Assembly (NCBI GenBank): GCA_029391995.1
Contig: CP113924.1
Coordinates: 1,209,001-1,273,000 of the forward strand
Reading direction: 5' to 3'
Source of the DNA: Streptococcaceae bacterium ESL0729
Lineage (GTDB): Bacteria > Bacillota > Bacilli > Lactobacillales > Streptococcaceae
DNA: 64,000 nucleotides
A program made the position numbers and the translations under genes. Below the pieces are notes generated by a model. It was given only the letters and a program-made list of their open reading frames with translations, did no database searches and was not told where the DNA came from. Positions 8,689-18,394 of the stretch are shown one piece after another (the stretch's first letter is position 1; every line of letters begins with the position of its first letter).

Positions 8689-9906
8689 TTAAAGGAAATC
8701 AGCTAGGACTTCTTCTTCCTCAGATAGATTGCTTCCTTCTTTTTTAATTGTTGAAACCATGATTCCGTCAACTGCACGGGCCACAAGTCCTTCAACATCC
8801 ATTCTGCTCTCATAGTTTTGAGCATGTTCAAGTTTTGGATTAGTCTTTGGACTTGGTGGGGCAAAGATTGTACAGCAGTCTTCGAAAGGCTGGATTGAAA
8901 GGTCAAAGGTATCAATCTTTTGAGCAATATCGATGATTTCAAGCTTGTCCATTGTAACTACTGGACGGATAACTGGTGTATTTGTTACCTCATTGATTAC
9001 CACCATACTTCCAAGCGTTTGGCTAGCAACCTGTCCAAGGCTTTCCCCGTTGATGATGATTGACCCTTCGCGGCGGGCACGGATTTCGTCAGTGATACGC
9101 ATCATGAAGCGGCGGGTAATTGTCATAAGGTAGGCTTGAGGCACCTTATCCTTAATTTCTTCCTGGATCTCCGTAAATGGAACCTCGATGAACTGGATGT
9201 TTCCACCAAATGAAGTTAGTTTTTCTGCTAGGTCCTTGGCCTTTTGGAGGGCACCAGGGCTTGTATAAGGTGGGCTTGCAAAGTGGACAGCTTCGATTTC
9301 AACCCCACGTTTTAGGGCCAGATAACCTGCTACTGGAGAGTCAATTCCTCCAGAAAGCATAAGCATTCCGCGGCCACTAGTTCCCACTGGAAGGCCACCA
9401 GCTCCCTTGATTGTTTCGTATGACAGGTAGCAGGCATCAGGACGGATTTCAACACGGAGGTTGATGTCTGGGGCCTTCATCTGAACCTTAGCATGGTCAA
9501 TAGTGTCAAATACGACACCACCAAGTTCACGGTTAAGTTCAGTACTGTCTAGTTCAAAGTCGTGGTCACTTCTTTTGGCTGTAATCTTAAAGGTCATCCC
9601 CTCAAGATAGATGTCAGTCATAAGGCTTGCGACTGCTTCCTTAATTGCCTCCATCTTTTTCTCAACCTTGATACTTGGTGAGAAGTTTTGGACACCAAAG
9701 ACCTTAGTCAAGCGGTCAGCAACTACCTCATAGTCTTCTCCGTTTAGGATGATGTGGGTGCGGTCCCTTTGGGCGTCAATTGTAAGGCGGGGCATGTCGC
9801 GAAGGACTTCCTTGATGTTTCTTGCAAGGCGGCCGATAAACTTACCGCGGTTTTTACCCTTGGTTGAAAGCTCACCGTAGCGAACCATAATTTCTGTATA
9901 ATTCAT
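8689..9906 (-). CDS. thiI: tRNA 4-thiouridine synthase / thiazole biosynthesis sulfurtransferase ThiI
   Basis: Adenylates U8 of tRNA and inserts sulfur. 405 residues: N-terminal ferredoxin-like plus THUMP domain (about 1-165) and an ATP pyrophosphatase domain with PP-loop SGGIDSP (185-191) and the [16 protein letters not shown] segment. It ends without the C-terminal rhodanese domain of the enterobacterial enzyme, as is usual in Firmicutes, so sulfur should come directly from the partner cysteine desulfurase encoded immediately upstream (14 nt gap). The window shows thiamine import (thiT) but no thiazole pathway genes, so tRNA modification is the likelier role here. Confidence 0.97.
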   Translation of the reverse strand: MNYTEIMVRYGELSTKGKNRGKFIGRLARNIKEVLRDMPRLTIDAQRDRTHIILNGEDYEVVADRLTKVFGVQNFSPSIKVEKKMEAIKEAVASLMTDIYLEGMTFKITAKRSDHDFELDSTELNRELGGVVFDTIDHAKVQMKAPDINLRVEIRPDACYLSYETIKGAGGLPVGTSGRGMLMLSGGIDSPVAGYLALKRGVEIEAVHFASPPYTSPGALQKAKDLAEKLTSFGGNIQFIEVPFTEIQEEIKDKVPQAYLMTITRRFMMRITDEIRARREGSIIINGESLGQVASQTLGSMVVINEVTNTPVIRPVVTMDKLEIIDIAQKIDTFDLSIQPFEDCCTIFAPPSPKTNPKLEHAQNYESRMDVEGLVARAVDGIMVSTIKKEGSNLSEEEEVLADFL

Positions 9907-9920
9907 ATTTATCTCTCTTT

Positions 9921-11063
9921 CTACCTAATCTTTTGGAATTTATCATATAGGTGGTTTAGGACGGTTAGGAATTGTTCGATTTCTGCCATATTATTCTCAT
10001 CATCAAGACTGATACGGACAGCACTTGTGGCAAGGTCTGGCTTAACATTCATGGCAAGAAGGGTACTGGCTGCTGAACCTGCCTTTGAGCTACAGGCACT
10101 TGTTGTTGAAACAAAGATATCACGCTCTTCTAGGGCGTGGACTAAAACCTCACCACGCACCCCCTTGATTCCAAAGGTTATGATATTTGGAACAAAGTTC
10201 TCTGTGCCTGAGAAAATTTCAACCCCCTCATAGGTCTTAAGCTGCTTAAGGATAACTTCCTGCATGGCCCGCAGGCGTTTAAGCTTTGCCTCCTGGTTGT
10301 CAAGGGTCATCCTAAGAGCACGGGCAGTTGCTGCAATCCCTGCAATATTTTCAGTGGTTGAACGCTTGTTGCCCTCTTGTCCCCCTCCAGTTAAGAGGCT
10401 TTCAAGCTTCTTACCTTCCTTGATATAGGCAAGACCAACCCCACGAACCCCGTGAACCTTATGGCTAGAAAAACTTGCCATATCAACCCTTGAAGGGAGG
10501 TAGTTTACGTGCTCTGTTTTTCCAAGAGCTTGAACAGCGTCAACATGGAAGGTTACCCTTGGCCTGTCCTCAAGGATTTTTGCAATCTCAGCTAGGGGCT
10601 GGATGCTTCCGATTTCGTTATTTACAGCCATAACGGAAACAAGAATTGTGTCCTCACGGAGGAGTTCTTCAAGCTTTTCTGGGATGACAAAACCTTTTTT
10701 ATCAACGGGAGCATAGTCGACCGCAAAACCATGGCGGGAAAGCCAGTCTGCTGATTCACGGACTGCTGGATGTTCAATGGCTGAAACAATAATATGACGC
10801 CCGTACTTCTCCTTCTCAAAGGCCACTCCCTTTAACAGCCAGTTGTCGGACTCAGTTCCGCCACTTGTAAAAAAGAGCTCCTGGGGTTTGATAGCAAGAA
10901 GGTCAGCAATCTGCTTACGGCTTAGGTCAAGAAGCTTCGTTGCTGTCGCCCCAAGACCATGAAGGCTACTTGGATTTCCCCAGATTCTTGTTGCTACGTC
11001 TGTATATGTTTTCAAAACCTGTGGATAAGGCCTTGTTGTCGCAGCATTATCAAAATAAATCAC
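9921..11063 (-). CDS. Cysteine desulfurase (NifS/IscS family, ThiI partner)
   Basis: PLP enzyme that releases persulfide sulfur from cysteine; 380 residues. Seen: FDNAATTRP start, [15 protein letters not shown], the PLP-binding lysine in SSHKVHG, and the catalytic Cys in [13 protein letters not shown] (about 325). The short loop around that Cys fits the class I NifS/IscS group. It lies 14 nt before thiI in one operon, like the nifZ-thiI pair of Bacillus subtilis, so it most likely serves 4-thiouridine formation. No iscU or suf genes are nearby. The ATG is preceded by AGAGGAG. Confidence 0.94.
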   Translation of the reverse strand: MIYFDNAATTRPYPQVLKTYTDVATRIWGNPSSLHGLGATATKLLDLSRKQIADLLAIKPQELFFTSGGTESDNWLLKGVAFEKEKYGRHIIVSAIEHPAVRESADWLSRHGFAVDYAPVDKKGFVIPEKLEELLREDTILVSVMAVNNEIGSIQPLAEIAKILEDRPRVTFHVDAVQALGKTEHVNYLPSRVDMASFSSHKVHGVRGVGLAYIKEGKKLESLLTGGGQEGNKRSTTENIAGIAATARALRMTLDNQEAKLKRLRAMQEVILKQLKTYEGVEIFSGTENFVPNIITFGIKGVRGEVLVHALEERDIFVSTTSACSSKAGSAASTLLAMNVKPDLATSAVRISLDDENNMAEIEQFLTVLNHLYDKFQKIR

Positions 11064-11170
11064 AGTTTTCTCCTCTTATCTAATTTTATCTAATTTAAAC
11101 TTTGACTTTTCTTAAGCAAGAACTAGTATAGCAAAAATCACCCTCCTTTAATAGAAGGATGAGCTAAAAA

Positions 11171-11196
11171 AATCAGTGTCTCCACTGATTAGTTTT
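11171..11196 (-). terminator. Terminator of the antiporter gene
   Basis: Minus strand AATCAGTG-GAGA-CACTGATT followed by T5-7. The antiporter stop codon overlaps the foot of the stem. Confidence 0.88.
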
Positions 11197-13246
11197 TTAT
11201 GCCCTTGTAGTCCAAGAAATCATAGAGCAGGCTACTGTACTCTTCATTCATGGAATAATCTTCAAGGATATTTACATTATTACGAAGCTTGCGAGCCTTG
11301 GCTGAGGTGATTTCTCCCCTGTCTTCATACTCTGCAATTATCTTTCTTTCCAGATAGTAGCCGCGGGTCATCTCATCAATATTATTAGGCTTATACCTTG
11401 AAATGAGTCTCTTGGTAAAGTCCCCTTCAGCGACAATTTCAGCTGACCGTAACCTGTTTGCTGTCAAAAGATTAATCAGGTAGGGATCGTAAATATCAGT
11501 CAAATTGTAGAGGGCTGATAATATAAGCTCAGTATTGGCCAGATATAAATCCTTCAACTCCTGCTTAACTTCTGGACTTATGCTTTGCACCTTAGATGGC
11601 TTCTTTTTGGGGCGGCCCAAATGAATGATCTCTGCCACAGCCAGATGCACAGATCTAAACAAGATGGTCAGGGCAAATGTTAGGGAGGAAACCAGACTAT
11701 GTTTGATTGACCGCTCAAGCTCCTTTAGGTAGCCATGATACACCCTATAAGTATAGATGGAAATATCCCCGTCACTATAGGCCCGGTCCAAACTATCCTC
11801 TTCAATCCTTAAAGCCATAAGCTGCAAGTCATTGAAATCCTGGGTAGCCTCCTCACTTTCCTGCATAAGAATAAGCTGCTGGATGCGGTTGGTATAGTTG
11901 TCAATGGTTGCATAATAACCATCCTTAGACCGACTTTTGGCCAAATCCTCCTGAAGGGCTTCAACCACATCATTTAAGATAGAAATTTGACTAAAGTAGT
12001 TGACCTTTCGCTCCTTCTTAGGGGCAATAAGGGGAAGGATGATAATCCCTGAAAGAAAGGATAGGAGGGTAACCCCTGCCGTTGTGAAAATCATCATGTT
12101 ATATTTCTGGGCTATGGCCTGGGGAATAAGCATGATTGTTGCTATACTCACCGTTCCCTTTACACCTGCAAAAGTTAAAAGATTTATATCACTTTTATAC
12201 CTTTCAAAGGGCTGCTTCCTTTTAATGCTTACCAGCTTATAAAAAATTGAAAGTATTATGTACCTGGTCGCAAATAAGACAAGGGTTAGAATAACAATAA
12301 TTACTAGTAACTTAGAATTGCTGTAGGTATTATTTTTAAGGACGGGTAGGGCGATAGACTCAAGCTCAATCCCAAGGAATAAAAAGACAACCCCATTTAA
12401 AATAAAGACAATCATATCCCAAATGGTACTTGATACACGGTTTATCTGGGCATCAAAGAGGGTTATTTTTTTAAATCCTGCAGCCTGCATAATTCCAGCA
12501 ACAACGACTGCAATGATTCCCGACACCCCGACAAGCTCTGAAATACTAAAGGCCATAAGGGGCATTATAAGCTCCAAAAGTAGATAACCAACAACATCTT
12601 GGGCTGCTACATCTTCCATGAGAGACAAAACAGTACTATTGAGCCAGGAAATTAAATAACCAATGATAGCTCCCCCAAGAGCTGAGATGACGAACTGAAG
12701 ACTTGCATTTGCTAGAGAAAATTTACCAGTTGTCAGGGCCAAAAGGGCAAACTGGAAGGCGATAATTCCGCTAGCATCATTCAAAAGCCCTTCACCAGAC
12801 AAGATATTTCTAATTCTTTTGGGGAAGTCAAATCTTGAAGCCAGGGAAGATACTGCCACAGCATCAGTCGGGCCAAGACTTGCCCCAATGGCCACACAGG
12901 CAGCAAGGGGAATGGCAGGGAAAAATGAATGGGTTACATATCCAATCACTAGAGCTGTTATAAAGACGACAGCTAAAACCAAAACCAAAACAGTCTTAGC
13001 ATGCTTCATGATACCTGGAACATCAGCCTCTTCTCCTTCACGAAAGAGGAGGGGGGCAATCCCAAAGGCCAAGAACAGCTCAGGATCAAATTTCAAGATT
13101 CCATCTGCCCCAAAAAATGCCAAAAGCATTCCAAAGACAACCTGAATAAAAGGCAGGGGAATTTTAGGAAAGACTCGGTTAATTATATTTGATAAAATCA
13201 AAGCAAGTAAGAAACCAATAATAATAAACATAAGGTGATGGTCCAT
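11189..13246 (-). CDS. Na+/H+ antiporter, CPA1 (NhaP/NHE) family
   Basis: 685 residues. About 12 hydrophobic segments fill residues 1-410, with the CPA1 motifs GPTDAVAVSS and GEGLLNDASGIIAFQ carrying the acidic transport residues, followed by a hydrophilic C-terminal domain of about 275 residues (charged, helical) that probably sits in the cytoplasm and could be regulatory. The ATG at 13246 has AAGGAG at 6 nt; a TTG one codon earlier is too close to that RBS. It is 27 nt downstream of a small basic protein gene on the same strand and is likely cotranscribed with it. Ion preference (Na+ or K+) cannot be told from sequence. Confidence 0.92.
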   Translation of the reverse strand: MDHHLMFIIIGFLLALILSNIINRVFPKIPLPFIQVVFGMLLAFFGADGILKFDPELFLAFGIAPLLFREGEEADVPGIMKHAKTVLVLVLAVVFITALVIGYVTHSFFPAIPLAACVAIGASLGPTDAVAVSSLASRFDFPKRIRNILSGEGLLNDASGIIAFQFALLALTTGKFSLANASLQFVISALGGAIIGYLISWLNSTVLSLMEDVAAQDVVGYLLLELIMPLMAFSISELVGVSGIIAVVVAGIMQAAGFKKITLFDAQINRVSSTIWDMIVFILNGVVFLFLGIELESIALPVLKNNTYSNSKLLVIIVILTLVLFATRYIILSIFYKLVSIKRKQPFERYKSDINLLTFAGVKGTVSIATIMLIPQAIAQKYNMMIFTTAGVTLLSFLSGIIILPLIAPKKERKVNYFSQISILNDVVEALQEDLAKSRSKDGYYATIDNYTNRIQQLILMQESEEATQDFNDLQLMALRIEEDSLDRAYSDGDISIYTYRVYHGYLKELERSIKHSLVSSLTFALTILFRSVHLAVAEIIHLGRPKKKPSKVQSISPEVKQELKDLYLANTELILSALYNLTDIYDPYLINLLTANRLRSAEIVAEGDFTKRLISRYKPNNIDEMTRGYYLERKIIAEYEDRGEITSAKARKLRNNVNILEDYSMNEEYSSLLYDFLDYKGIKN

Positions 13247-13273
13247 CAAGTTCTCCTTATTCCAATTATTTTA

Positions 13274-13597
13274 TTATTTTTCGCGGGTTTTTGTAAAACC
13301 CCGATATATATTTTTGTATTTTTGCTTGAAGAGAGCCTTTTGCACTGCTAATTTTTCATCTAAGTCCGTACATGACTTATTGTCAAGCTTACGTTGGCAT
13401 CTTTTAAATTCAAGTTGGGCAGCACGACGTTTGATTCTAGCCTTTTTAGCTTCTGCTGAAGCAAAGCGTTCATAAAATTTTTCCTTATATTCTAAGTTTT
13501 TTTGAACCTCTTCACTAACATTTAACCGCTCCAAATAACGCTTACGCATGCCTTCTAAACGCTCCAGAAATTCTTTTTCTGAAATATTTTTCTTCAT
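13274..13597 (-). CDS. Small basic, helical protein of unknown function
   Basis: 107 residues from MKKNISEKEFLERL. Very rich in Lys, Arg and Glu, with long predicted helices (EFLERLEGMRKRYLERL; AEAKKARIKRRAAQLEFKR) and two Cys (about 66 and 76). No signal peptide or membrane segment. The start is the first ATG after a clear promoter (13655-13683); GGAG lies 13 nt upstream, somewhat far. It leads a two-gene transcript with the Na+/H+ antiporter. I do not recognise the family; RNA or nucleic-acid binding is a guess from charge only. Confidence 0.65.
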   Translation of the reverse strand: MKKNISEKEFLERLEGMRKRYLERLNVSEEVQKNLEYKEKFYERFASAEAKKARIKRRAAQLEFKRCQRKLDNKSCTDLDEKLAVQKALFKQKYKNIYRGFTKTREK

Positions 13598-13654
13598 TGT
13601 TAAAATTACGCTCCAAAAATTTGTAGGGTGGATTTTCTCCACAGTCAATGAGTC

Positions 13655-13683
13655 ATTCTACTACTATCCACCTTAAAAAGCAA
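13655..13683 (-). promoter_or_regulatory. Promoter of the small protein-antiporter transcript
   Basis: Minus strand TTGCTT (13683-13678), 17-nt spacer, TAGAAT (13660-13655). The leader then holds a small hairpin GTGGA-GAAAA-TCCAC. Confidence 0.6.
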
Positions 13684-13712
13684 GAGATAATAAAATAAAA
13701 ATTAACAAATAT

Positions 13713-13741
13713 TTTACAGCTTTATTTTTAAAGAGTAAGAT
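13713..13741 (+). promoter_or_regulatory. Promoter of the universal stress protein gene
   Basis: TTTACA (13713-13718), 17-nt spacer, TAAGAT (13736-13741), about 20 nt before the start codon. Confidence 0.6.
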
Positions 13742-13764
13742 AAAAGTATAGAAAAGGAGTGCTT

Positions 13765-14217
13765 ATGGAAGAAGAATACAAAAAAATATTGGTCGGTGTT
13801 GATGGTAGTATGGAAGCTGACAAGGCCTTTCAAAAGGCAATAGCTTCAGCCATCAGAAACAGGGCTCAGCTTATTATAGCAAATGTTATCGATTCTCGTG
13901 CCTTTCAAGGTCTTTCAGGCTTTGAAGGTGTCATTGCAGAAGATGCCCTCAAATCTTCAAAAGAATTCATGAAAAAATATGAGGATGCGGCCCACAAAAA
14001 AGGACTTAAGGATGTCAAAAGCTACATTGAATTTGGTAGCCCAAGGGCCATGCTTTCTGATACTATTCCAACACGGGAGGGCGTTGATCTAATAATGGTT
14101 GGCTCAACAGGTCAGTCTGCCATTGAAAGACTTTTGATTGGAAGTGTTGCAGAATATATTATCCGCCATGCCCCTTGTGATGTCTTGGTCGTTCGTGATA
14201 ATAAAAGTAAAAAATAA
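13765..14217 (+). CDS. Universal stress protein, UspA family (ATP-binding type)
   Basis: 150 residues from MEEEYKKILVGVDGS. The start has AAAGGAG at 6 nt. Rossmann-like Usp fold: KILVGVDGSMEADKAF at the N-terminus, central SYIEFGSPRAML, and the ATP-binding signature GSTGQSAIERLLIGSVAE (G-2X-G-9X-G-S), so this is the nucleotide-binding branch. Role in stress survival is known for the family only. Single gene with its own promoter and terminator, convergent with rpsA. Confidence 0.92.
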   Translation: MEEEYKKILVGVDGSMEADKAFQKAIASAIRNRAQLIIANVIDSRAFQGLSGFEGVIAEDALKSSKEFMKKYEDAAHKKGLKDVKSYIEFGSPRAMLSDTIPTREGVDLIMVGSTGQSAIERLLIGSVAEYIIRHAPCDVLVVRDNKSKK

Positions 14218-14220
14218 GGG

Positions 14221-14246
14221 AAAAGCTCAGTCTGGCTGGGCTTTTT
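14221..14246 (+). terminator. Terminator of the universal stress protein gene
   Basis: AAAAGCTCAG, short loop, CTGGGCTTTTT (one G-U pair), directly after the stop. Confidence 0.85.
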
Positions 14247-14260
14247 GTGTAGGGAACAAT

Positions 14261-14288
14261 AAAAAAAAGAAGCCCATGGCTTCTTTTA
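14261..14288 (-). terminator. Terminator of rpsA
   Basis: Minus strand AAAAGAAGCC-ATG-GGCTTCTTTT with T8, 10 nt after the rpsA stop. Confidence 0.9.
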
Positions 14289-14297
14289 AAATACTTT

Positions 14298-15521
14298 TTA
14301 GTCAAGTTTGAAGTCTTCACCAAGGAAGTCTGCAAGTGAGAATCCTTCTTGAGTTTCAGGAAGTTCATAATCACGTTGAGCTTTACGCTTGTTGTTACGA
14401 CGAGGTTTGTTTGAACGTTCTGAACGTCCTTCGTCATCGTTACGTGGAGCACGAGCTGGAGCTTCTTCAAGAGCTTTGATTGAAAGTGATACACGTTCTT
14501 CTTCAGGTTTCACGTCAAGTACTTTAACCTTAACTTCTTGTCCTGCAGAAAGTACATCTTTTGGATTTTCAACACGAGTGTGTGAAATTTGTGAGATGTG
14601 AACTAGTCCTTCAACACCAGGGAAGATTTCAACGAAAGCACCGAAGTCTGTAAGGCGTTTAACAACACCATCAAGAACAGTTCCAGCAGCAGCTTTTTCT
14701 TCGATGTTTTCCCATGGTCCAGGTGTAGTTGCTTTAAGCGATAGTGAGATACGGTTAGCATCTTCGTCAACTTTAAGAACTTTAACTTCAACCTTGTCAC
14801 CTACAGATACAACATCTTTAGGGCTTTTCACACGTCCGTGAGCAAGCTCAGTAACGTGAACAAGTCCGTCAACACCACCAAGGTCTACGAAAGCACCGAA
14901 GTCTGTTAGACGTGCTACAGTTCCTTCAACTACAGAACCTTCAGCGATTTTCGCAAATACTTCTTTACGAGCTTCTGCTGCTGATTCTTCAACTACTGCT
15001 TTACGAGAAAGGATGAAACGGTTTTCTGAAGCGTTAACTTCGATGATTTTAGCTTCAACTTCTTGTCCTACGAATTTAGCAGTATCACGAACGAAATATG
15101 TGTCAATCATAGATGCTGGGATGAATCCACGTACACCTTGATAATCCACTGAAAGTCCACCTTTAACGTTCTTAAGAACTTTAACTGTTACAACTTCACC
15201 TTCTTTACCTTCAAGAGCAGTCCATGCTTTACGAGCATCAAGACGTTTCTTAGAAAGTAGGAATACTGTTGCACCTTCAGATTCTTTACCAACGATTTGT
15301 TTTACAACTAAAAGTTCTAATTCATCACCTGATTTTACAAAAGTATTTATATCAGCGTCACGGTCGCTTGTAAGCTCACGTAAAGTAAGTACTCCTTCAA
15401 CACCAGTACCAACGATAGCTACAGAAGCTTGGTCGCCGTCAACTGAAAGGATTTCACCTTTAACGATGTCACCAACTTTGACATCTCCAACGCTGTTTAA
15501 TAGTTCTTCAAATTCATTCAT
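14298..15521 (-). CDS. rpsA: 30S ribosomal protein S1 (four S1 domains)
   Basis: 407 residues with four S1/OB RNA-binding repeats at about 14-83, 100-165, 190-260 and 275-348; repeats 3 and 4 share LTDFGAFV and DGLVH/EGLVHI motifs. A basic low-complexity stretch (about 355-385, rich in R, N, K) precedes the C-terminus. Gram-positive S1 proteins have four repeats instead of the six of E. coli. It helps the 30S subunit bind structured or weak-SD mRNAs. The codon usage is strongly biased, as in highly expressed genes. RBS AGGAGGAAG. Its relation to the leaderless genes in this window is a question, not a conclusion. Confidence 0.96.
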   Translation of the reverse strand: MNEFEELLNSVGDVKVGDIVKGEILSVDGDQASVAIVGTGVEGVLTLRELTSDRDADINTFVKSGDELELLVVKQIVGKESEGATVFLLSKKRLDARKAWTALEGKEGEVVTVKVLKNVKGGLSVDYQGVRGFIPASMIDTYFVRDTAKFVGQEVEAKIIEVNASENRFILSRKAVVEESAAEARKEVFAKIAEGSVVEGTVARLTDFGAFVDLGGVDGLVHVTELAHGRVKSPKDVVSVGDKVEVKVLKVDEDANRISLSLKATTPGPWENIEEKAAAGTVLDGVVKRLTDFGAFVEIFPGVEGLVHISQISHTRVENPKDVLSAGQEVKVKVLDVKPEEERVSLSIKALEEAPARAPRNDDEGRSERSNKPRRNNKRKAQRDYELPETQEGFSLADFLGEDFKLD

Positions 15522-15685
15522 TATAAAATTTCTTCCTCCTACGACTTAACTGACACACAGTCTTAAGAAGATTTTAACACATAAAGTAAAAAAATAAAAG
15601 AAATATTATCCTGATTAATAGATGAACAAAAAAAGAACACTAAAAAACATTGAATCTTATTTTTTAACTAATATGAATTTATAAC

Positions 15686-15712
15686 AAAAAAAAGACACCC
15701 GAAGGTGCCTTC
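15686..15712 (-). terminator. Terminator of rpmE2
   Basis: Minus strand AAGGCACC-TTCG-GGTGTCTT then T8. Confidence 0.9.
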
Positions 15713-15728
15713 CACAGAAAATAACAAA

Positions 15729-15992
15729 TTATTCTGCAGCGTTTTCGTCTTTGAGACCGTATTTTTTGTTGAAACGATCCACACGTCCGTCCGCTTGCGT
15801 GAATTTTTGACGTCCTGTGTAGAATGGGTGTGAGTCACTTGAGATTTCAACACGAATTAGTGGATAAGTGTTTCCGTCTTCCCATTCAACTGTTTCTTTA
15901 GAAGATTTAGTTGATCCGCTAAGGAATTTGAAACCAGTTGTTGTATCCATGAATACTACTGGTCCATAATTAGGATGGATATCTTTTTTCAT
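15729..15992 (-). CDS. rpmE2: 50S ribosomal protein L31 type B
   Basis: 87 residues from [14 protein letters not shown]. No CxxC zinc motif, which marks the zinc-independent type B paralogue; conserved [22 protein letters not shown] and [12 protein letters not shown]. The start is set by AAAGGAAAAAG. Long leader (to about 16070) with two hairpins on the minus strand (16032-16012 and 16056-16043). Monocistronic. Type B L31 is usually the form used when zinc is scarce, but in streptococci it is often the only copy. Confidence 0.97.
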   Translation of the reverse strand: MKKDIHPNYGPVVFMDTTTGFKFLSGSTKSSKETVEWEDGNTYPLIRVEISSDSHPFYTGRQKFTQADGRVDRFNKKYGLKDENAAE

Positions 15993-16011
15993 TGTCTTTT
16001 TCCTTTCTGCC

Positions 16012-16056
16012 CTGGAATGTTTGCCACTCCAGAGATTAGTAGGGCTAAAATTAGCC
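16012..16056 (-). promoter_or_regulatory. Structured leader of rpmE2 (two hairpins)
   Basis: Minus strand: GGCTA-ATTT-TAGCC (16056-16043) then CTGGAGTG-GCAAA-CATTCCAG (16032-16012), just before the RBS. It could be a ribosomal protein leader that binds L31; this is inference. Confidence 0.45.
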
Positions 16057-16110
16057 GTGCACATAACATTTTATCAGGTTTTTAAAAGTTTTGCAATAAG
16101 AATTATTTTT

Positions 16111-17370
16111 TTATTCTTCAATAATTTTTATGTCAACACCAAGACCTGTCATTTTTTCAACAACATTGTCATAACCCCTTAAAATAAATTCAATATTATT
16201 TATTTTGGTCTGACCTTGGGCCATAATGGCCGCGTTCATGAGGGCTGCTCCTGCACGAAGGTCTGTTGCTGTAACTTCAGCTCCATGAAGGCTTCGAGGT
16301 CCCTTGTAAGAGACCAGGTCATTGTCTACTCTGATGTCTGCTCCCATCTTAGCCAGCTCAGGCACATGATTGACCCTCTTTTCATAAATGGTGTCAATAA
16401 TGGTACCCTGTCCGTGGCTTCTTAGAAGAAGAGGGGTTATGGGCTGCTGGAGATCTGTTGCAAACCCTGGATAGGGAACAGTCTTGATATTTATGGCCTT
16501 AAGGTCAGATGATTTTTTAACCTCAATCGAGTCTTCCCTAATAATCATCTTAACACCCATCTCTTCAAGCTTGGCTAAAAATGATTCCAGATGTTCATAA
16601 ATGACGTTGTTGACAGTAACACCTTCCCCGTAAGCTGCGGCAAGGGCCAGGTAGGTACCTGCTTCAATCCTGTCTGGAATGACCGTATGCCTTGCTCCAC
16701 CAAGTTTTTCAACTCCGTTGATTCTAATCTCATCAGTTCCTGCACCCTTAATGTCTGCACCCATGTTGTTTAACAGGGTAGCTACATCAATGATTTCAGG
16801 CTCACGTGCGGCATTTTCAATGACCGTGCGACCAGATGCTTTAACAGCTGCAAGCATGGTGTTGATGGTTGCCCCAACTGACACCATATCCATGTAAATG
16901 TGAGTTCCTCTAAGGTCTTGACCATCTGTTGTAAGGTGCATGGCATTATCCTGGTAGGTCATCCGAGCACCAAGGGCTTCAAAGGCCTTAATATGAAGGT
17001 CAATCGGACGAGGACCAAGGTCGCACCCTCCAGGTAGACCTACTGTAGCCTCACCAAATTTCCCTAAAAGGGCTCCGTTGAAATAATAAGAAGCTCTGAG
17101 GCTATTTATCTTGCCATAAGGAAGGGGCATACTCTTAACCCCCCTTGGATCGATTGTTAAAACTTCCCCTTGGCGGTCAATTTTAGCTCCGATGATTTCC
17201 ATTATTTCAATTAAGCTAGCTACATCAGAAATATCTGGAACACCTTCTAAGGTAACAATATCATCTGCTAAAATAGCTGCTGGAATCAGGGCTACAATAC
17301 TGTTTTTAGCCCCTGAAATGGTAACCTCTCCCTTGATTGGCTTACCACCGTTAATTAATATTTTTTTCAT
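16111..17370 (-). CDS. murA: UDP-N-acetylglucosamine 1-carboxyvinyltransferase
   Basis: First committed step of peptidoglycan precursor synthesis: transfers enolpyruvate from PEP to UDP-GlcNAc. 419 residues, family length. Seen: [17 protein letters not shown] at the N-terminus, the active-site loop [12 protein letters not shown] with the fosfomycin-sensitive Cys (about 116), and [18 protein letters not shown] near the C-terminus. Low-GC Gram-positives carry two paralogues (MurA1 and MurA2/MurZ); which one this is cannot be decided here. An extended -10 (TGATAGAAT) lies in the 70-bp gap upstream, so it may be transcribed separately from the nrnA-ytoI genes. Confidence 0.95.
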   Translation of the reverse strand: MKKILINGGKPIKGEVTISGAKNSIVALIPAAILADDIVTLEGVPDISDVASLIEIMEIIGAKIDRQGEVLTIDPRGVKSMPLPYGKINSLRASYYFNGALLGKFGEATVGLPGGCDLGPRPIDLHIKAFEALGARMTYQDNAMHLTTDGQDLRGTHIYMDMVSVGATINTMLAAVKASGRTVIENAAREPEIIDVATLLNNMGADIKGAGTDEIRINGVEKLGGARHTVIPDRIEAGTYLALAAAYGEGVTVNNVIYEHLESFLAKLEEMGVKMIIREDSIEVKKSSDLKAINIKTVPYPGFATDLQQPITPLLLRSHGQGTIIDTIYEKRVNHVPELAKMGADIRVDNDLVSYKGPRSLHGAEVTATDLRAGAALMNAAIMAQGQTKINNIEFILRGYDNVVEKMTGLGVDIKIIEE

Positions 17371-17440
17371 TTATCTATTTCTCGCTATATTTTAGTAACA
17401 CAAGCTATTCTATCACAGATAAGATAATTTTTACACAAAA

Positions 17441-18370
17441 TTATTTATTAGCTACAGCTTCTTGCAACTCCTTAAAAATTTGTGCATTCTCGCTTAGGTC
17501 ATAACTCTTGGCACCACTTGCAAAGATGTGACCACCTCCGTCATGCCTTTTAGCAATCTGATTTATAACTGTTGATTTACTCCTTAGATTAACCCTGTAA
17601 TAACCCTCTGGCTGCTCCACAAATAAGACCCAAGATTCAACAGATGCTATCCTACCTGGAGCTGCAACAATGGCACTAACTTCACTTTCGCTTACGCCGT
17701 ATTTTTTTAAGGTAGCTTGGCTAATGGTAATCTGAGCTGCTCCATTTTTATCAATGTCAAGATTTTCATAAAGATAGCCTTGAAGTTTAGCAATCCTTAG
17801 ATCAACGCTATCCATCCTGCGAGCAAGGCCTGCAAAGTCAAAATCTTCCTTCCTCAAGATAGATGCAATCATCATTGTTTTTGAAGTTGTTGACGGATAT
17901 AAGAAACGACCCGTATCACCAACGATACCAGCGTAAAGCATGCGGGCACTCTTACCATTTAACCTCAAATCATAGGTCAAGGCAAAGTCAGCAATGAGCT
18001 CACTAGCTGATGAGGCCGTATCTTCGACATAGTAAATATCGCCGTAGACGTCGTCATTAGGATGGTGGTCAATCTTTATCAGAAAGTCCCCTGTTGACCA
18101 GCGGGCGTCGTCAATTCTTGGTCTATTTGCTGTATCACAGACAATAACTAAGGCACCCTCATAGGTGGCATCACTTATTTGGTCCATTTTAGCTAGGTAG
18201 GTCAGACTTGGCTCATCATAGCCTACTGCATAAACTTTTTTATCTGGAAAATTTTCTTTAATTATTTCTTTTAAGCCAACCTGACTTCCTAAGGCATCTG
18301 GATCAGGATTTTGGTGGCGGTGGATTATTATCGTGTCATATTCTTTAATTTTTTTATAAATTTCAATCAT
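17441..18370 (-). CDS. DHH/DHHA1 phosphoesterase (NrnA/Pde2-like)
   Basis: 309 residues. DHH domain with HRHQNPDPDALGSQ (motif I), VIVCDTANRPRI (motif II), KIDHHPND (DHH motif III) and a C-terminal DHHA1 domain with GGGHIFASGAKS. Family members degrade short oligoribonucleotides (nanoRNA), pAp, and in streptococci pApA made from c-di-AMP (Pde2). No membrane segments, so it is the soluble type, not GdpP. It lies 24 nt downstream of a YtoI-like HTH-CBS protein, a neighbour pair also known in Bacillus (ytoI-ytqI), which suggests a nucleotide-linked role for both. Confidence 0.93.
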   Translation of the reverse strand: MIEIYKKIKEYDTIIIHRHQNPDPDALGSQVGLKEIIKENFPDKKVYAVGYDEPSLTYLAKMDQISDATYEGALVIVCDTANRPRIDDARWSTGDFLIKIDHHPNDDVYGDIYYVEDTASSASELIADFALTYDLRLNGKSARMLYAGIVGDTGRFLYPSTTSKTMMIASILRKEDFDFAGLARRMDSVDLRIAKLQGYLYENLDIDKNGAAQITISQATLKKYGVSESEVSAIVAAPGRIASVESWVLFVEQPEGYYRVNLRSKSTVINQIAKRHDGGGHIFASGAKSYDLSENAQIFKELQEAVANK

Positions 18371-18394
18371 TTTCTTTTTCCTTCCTTTTTCAAG

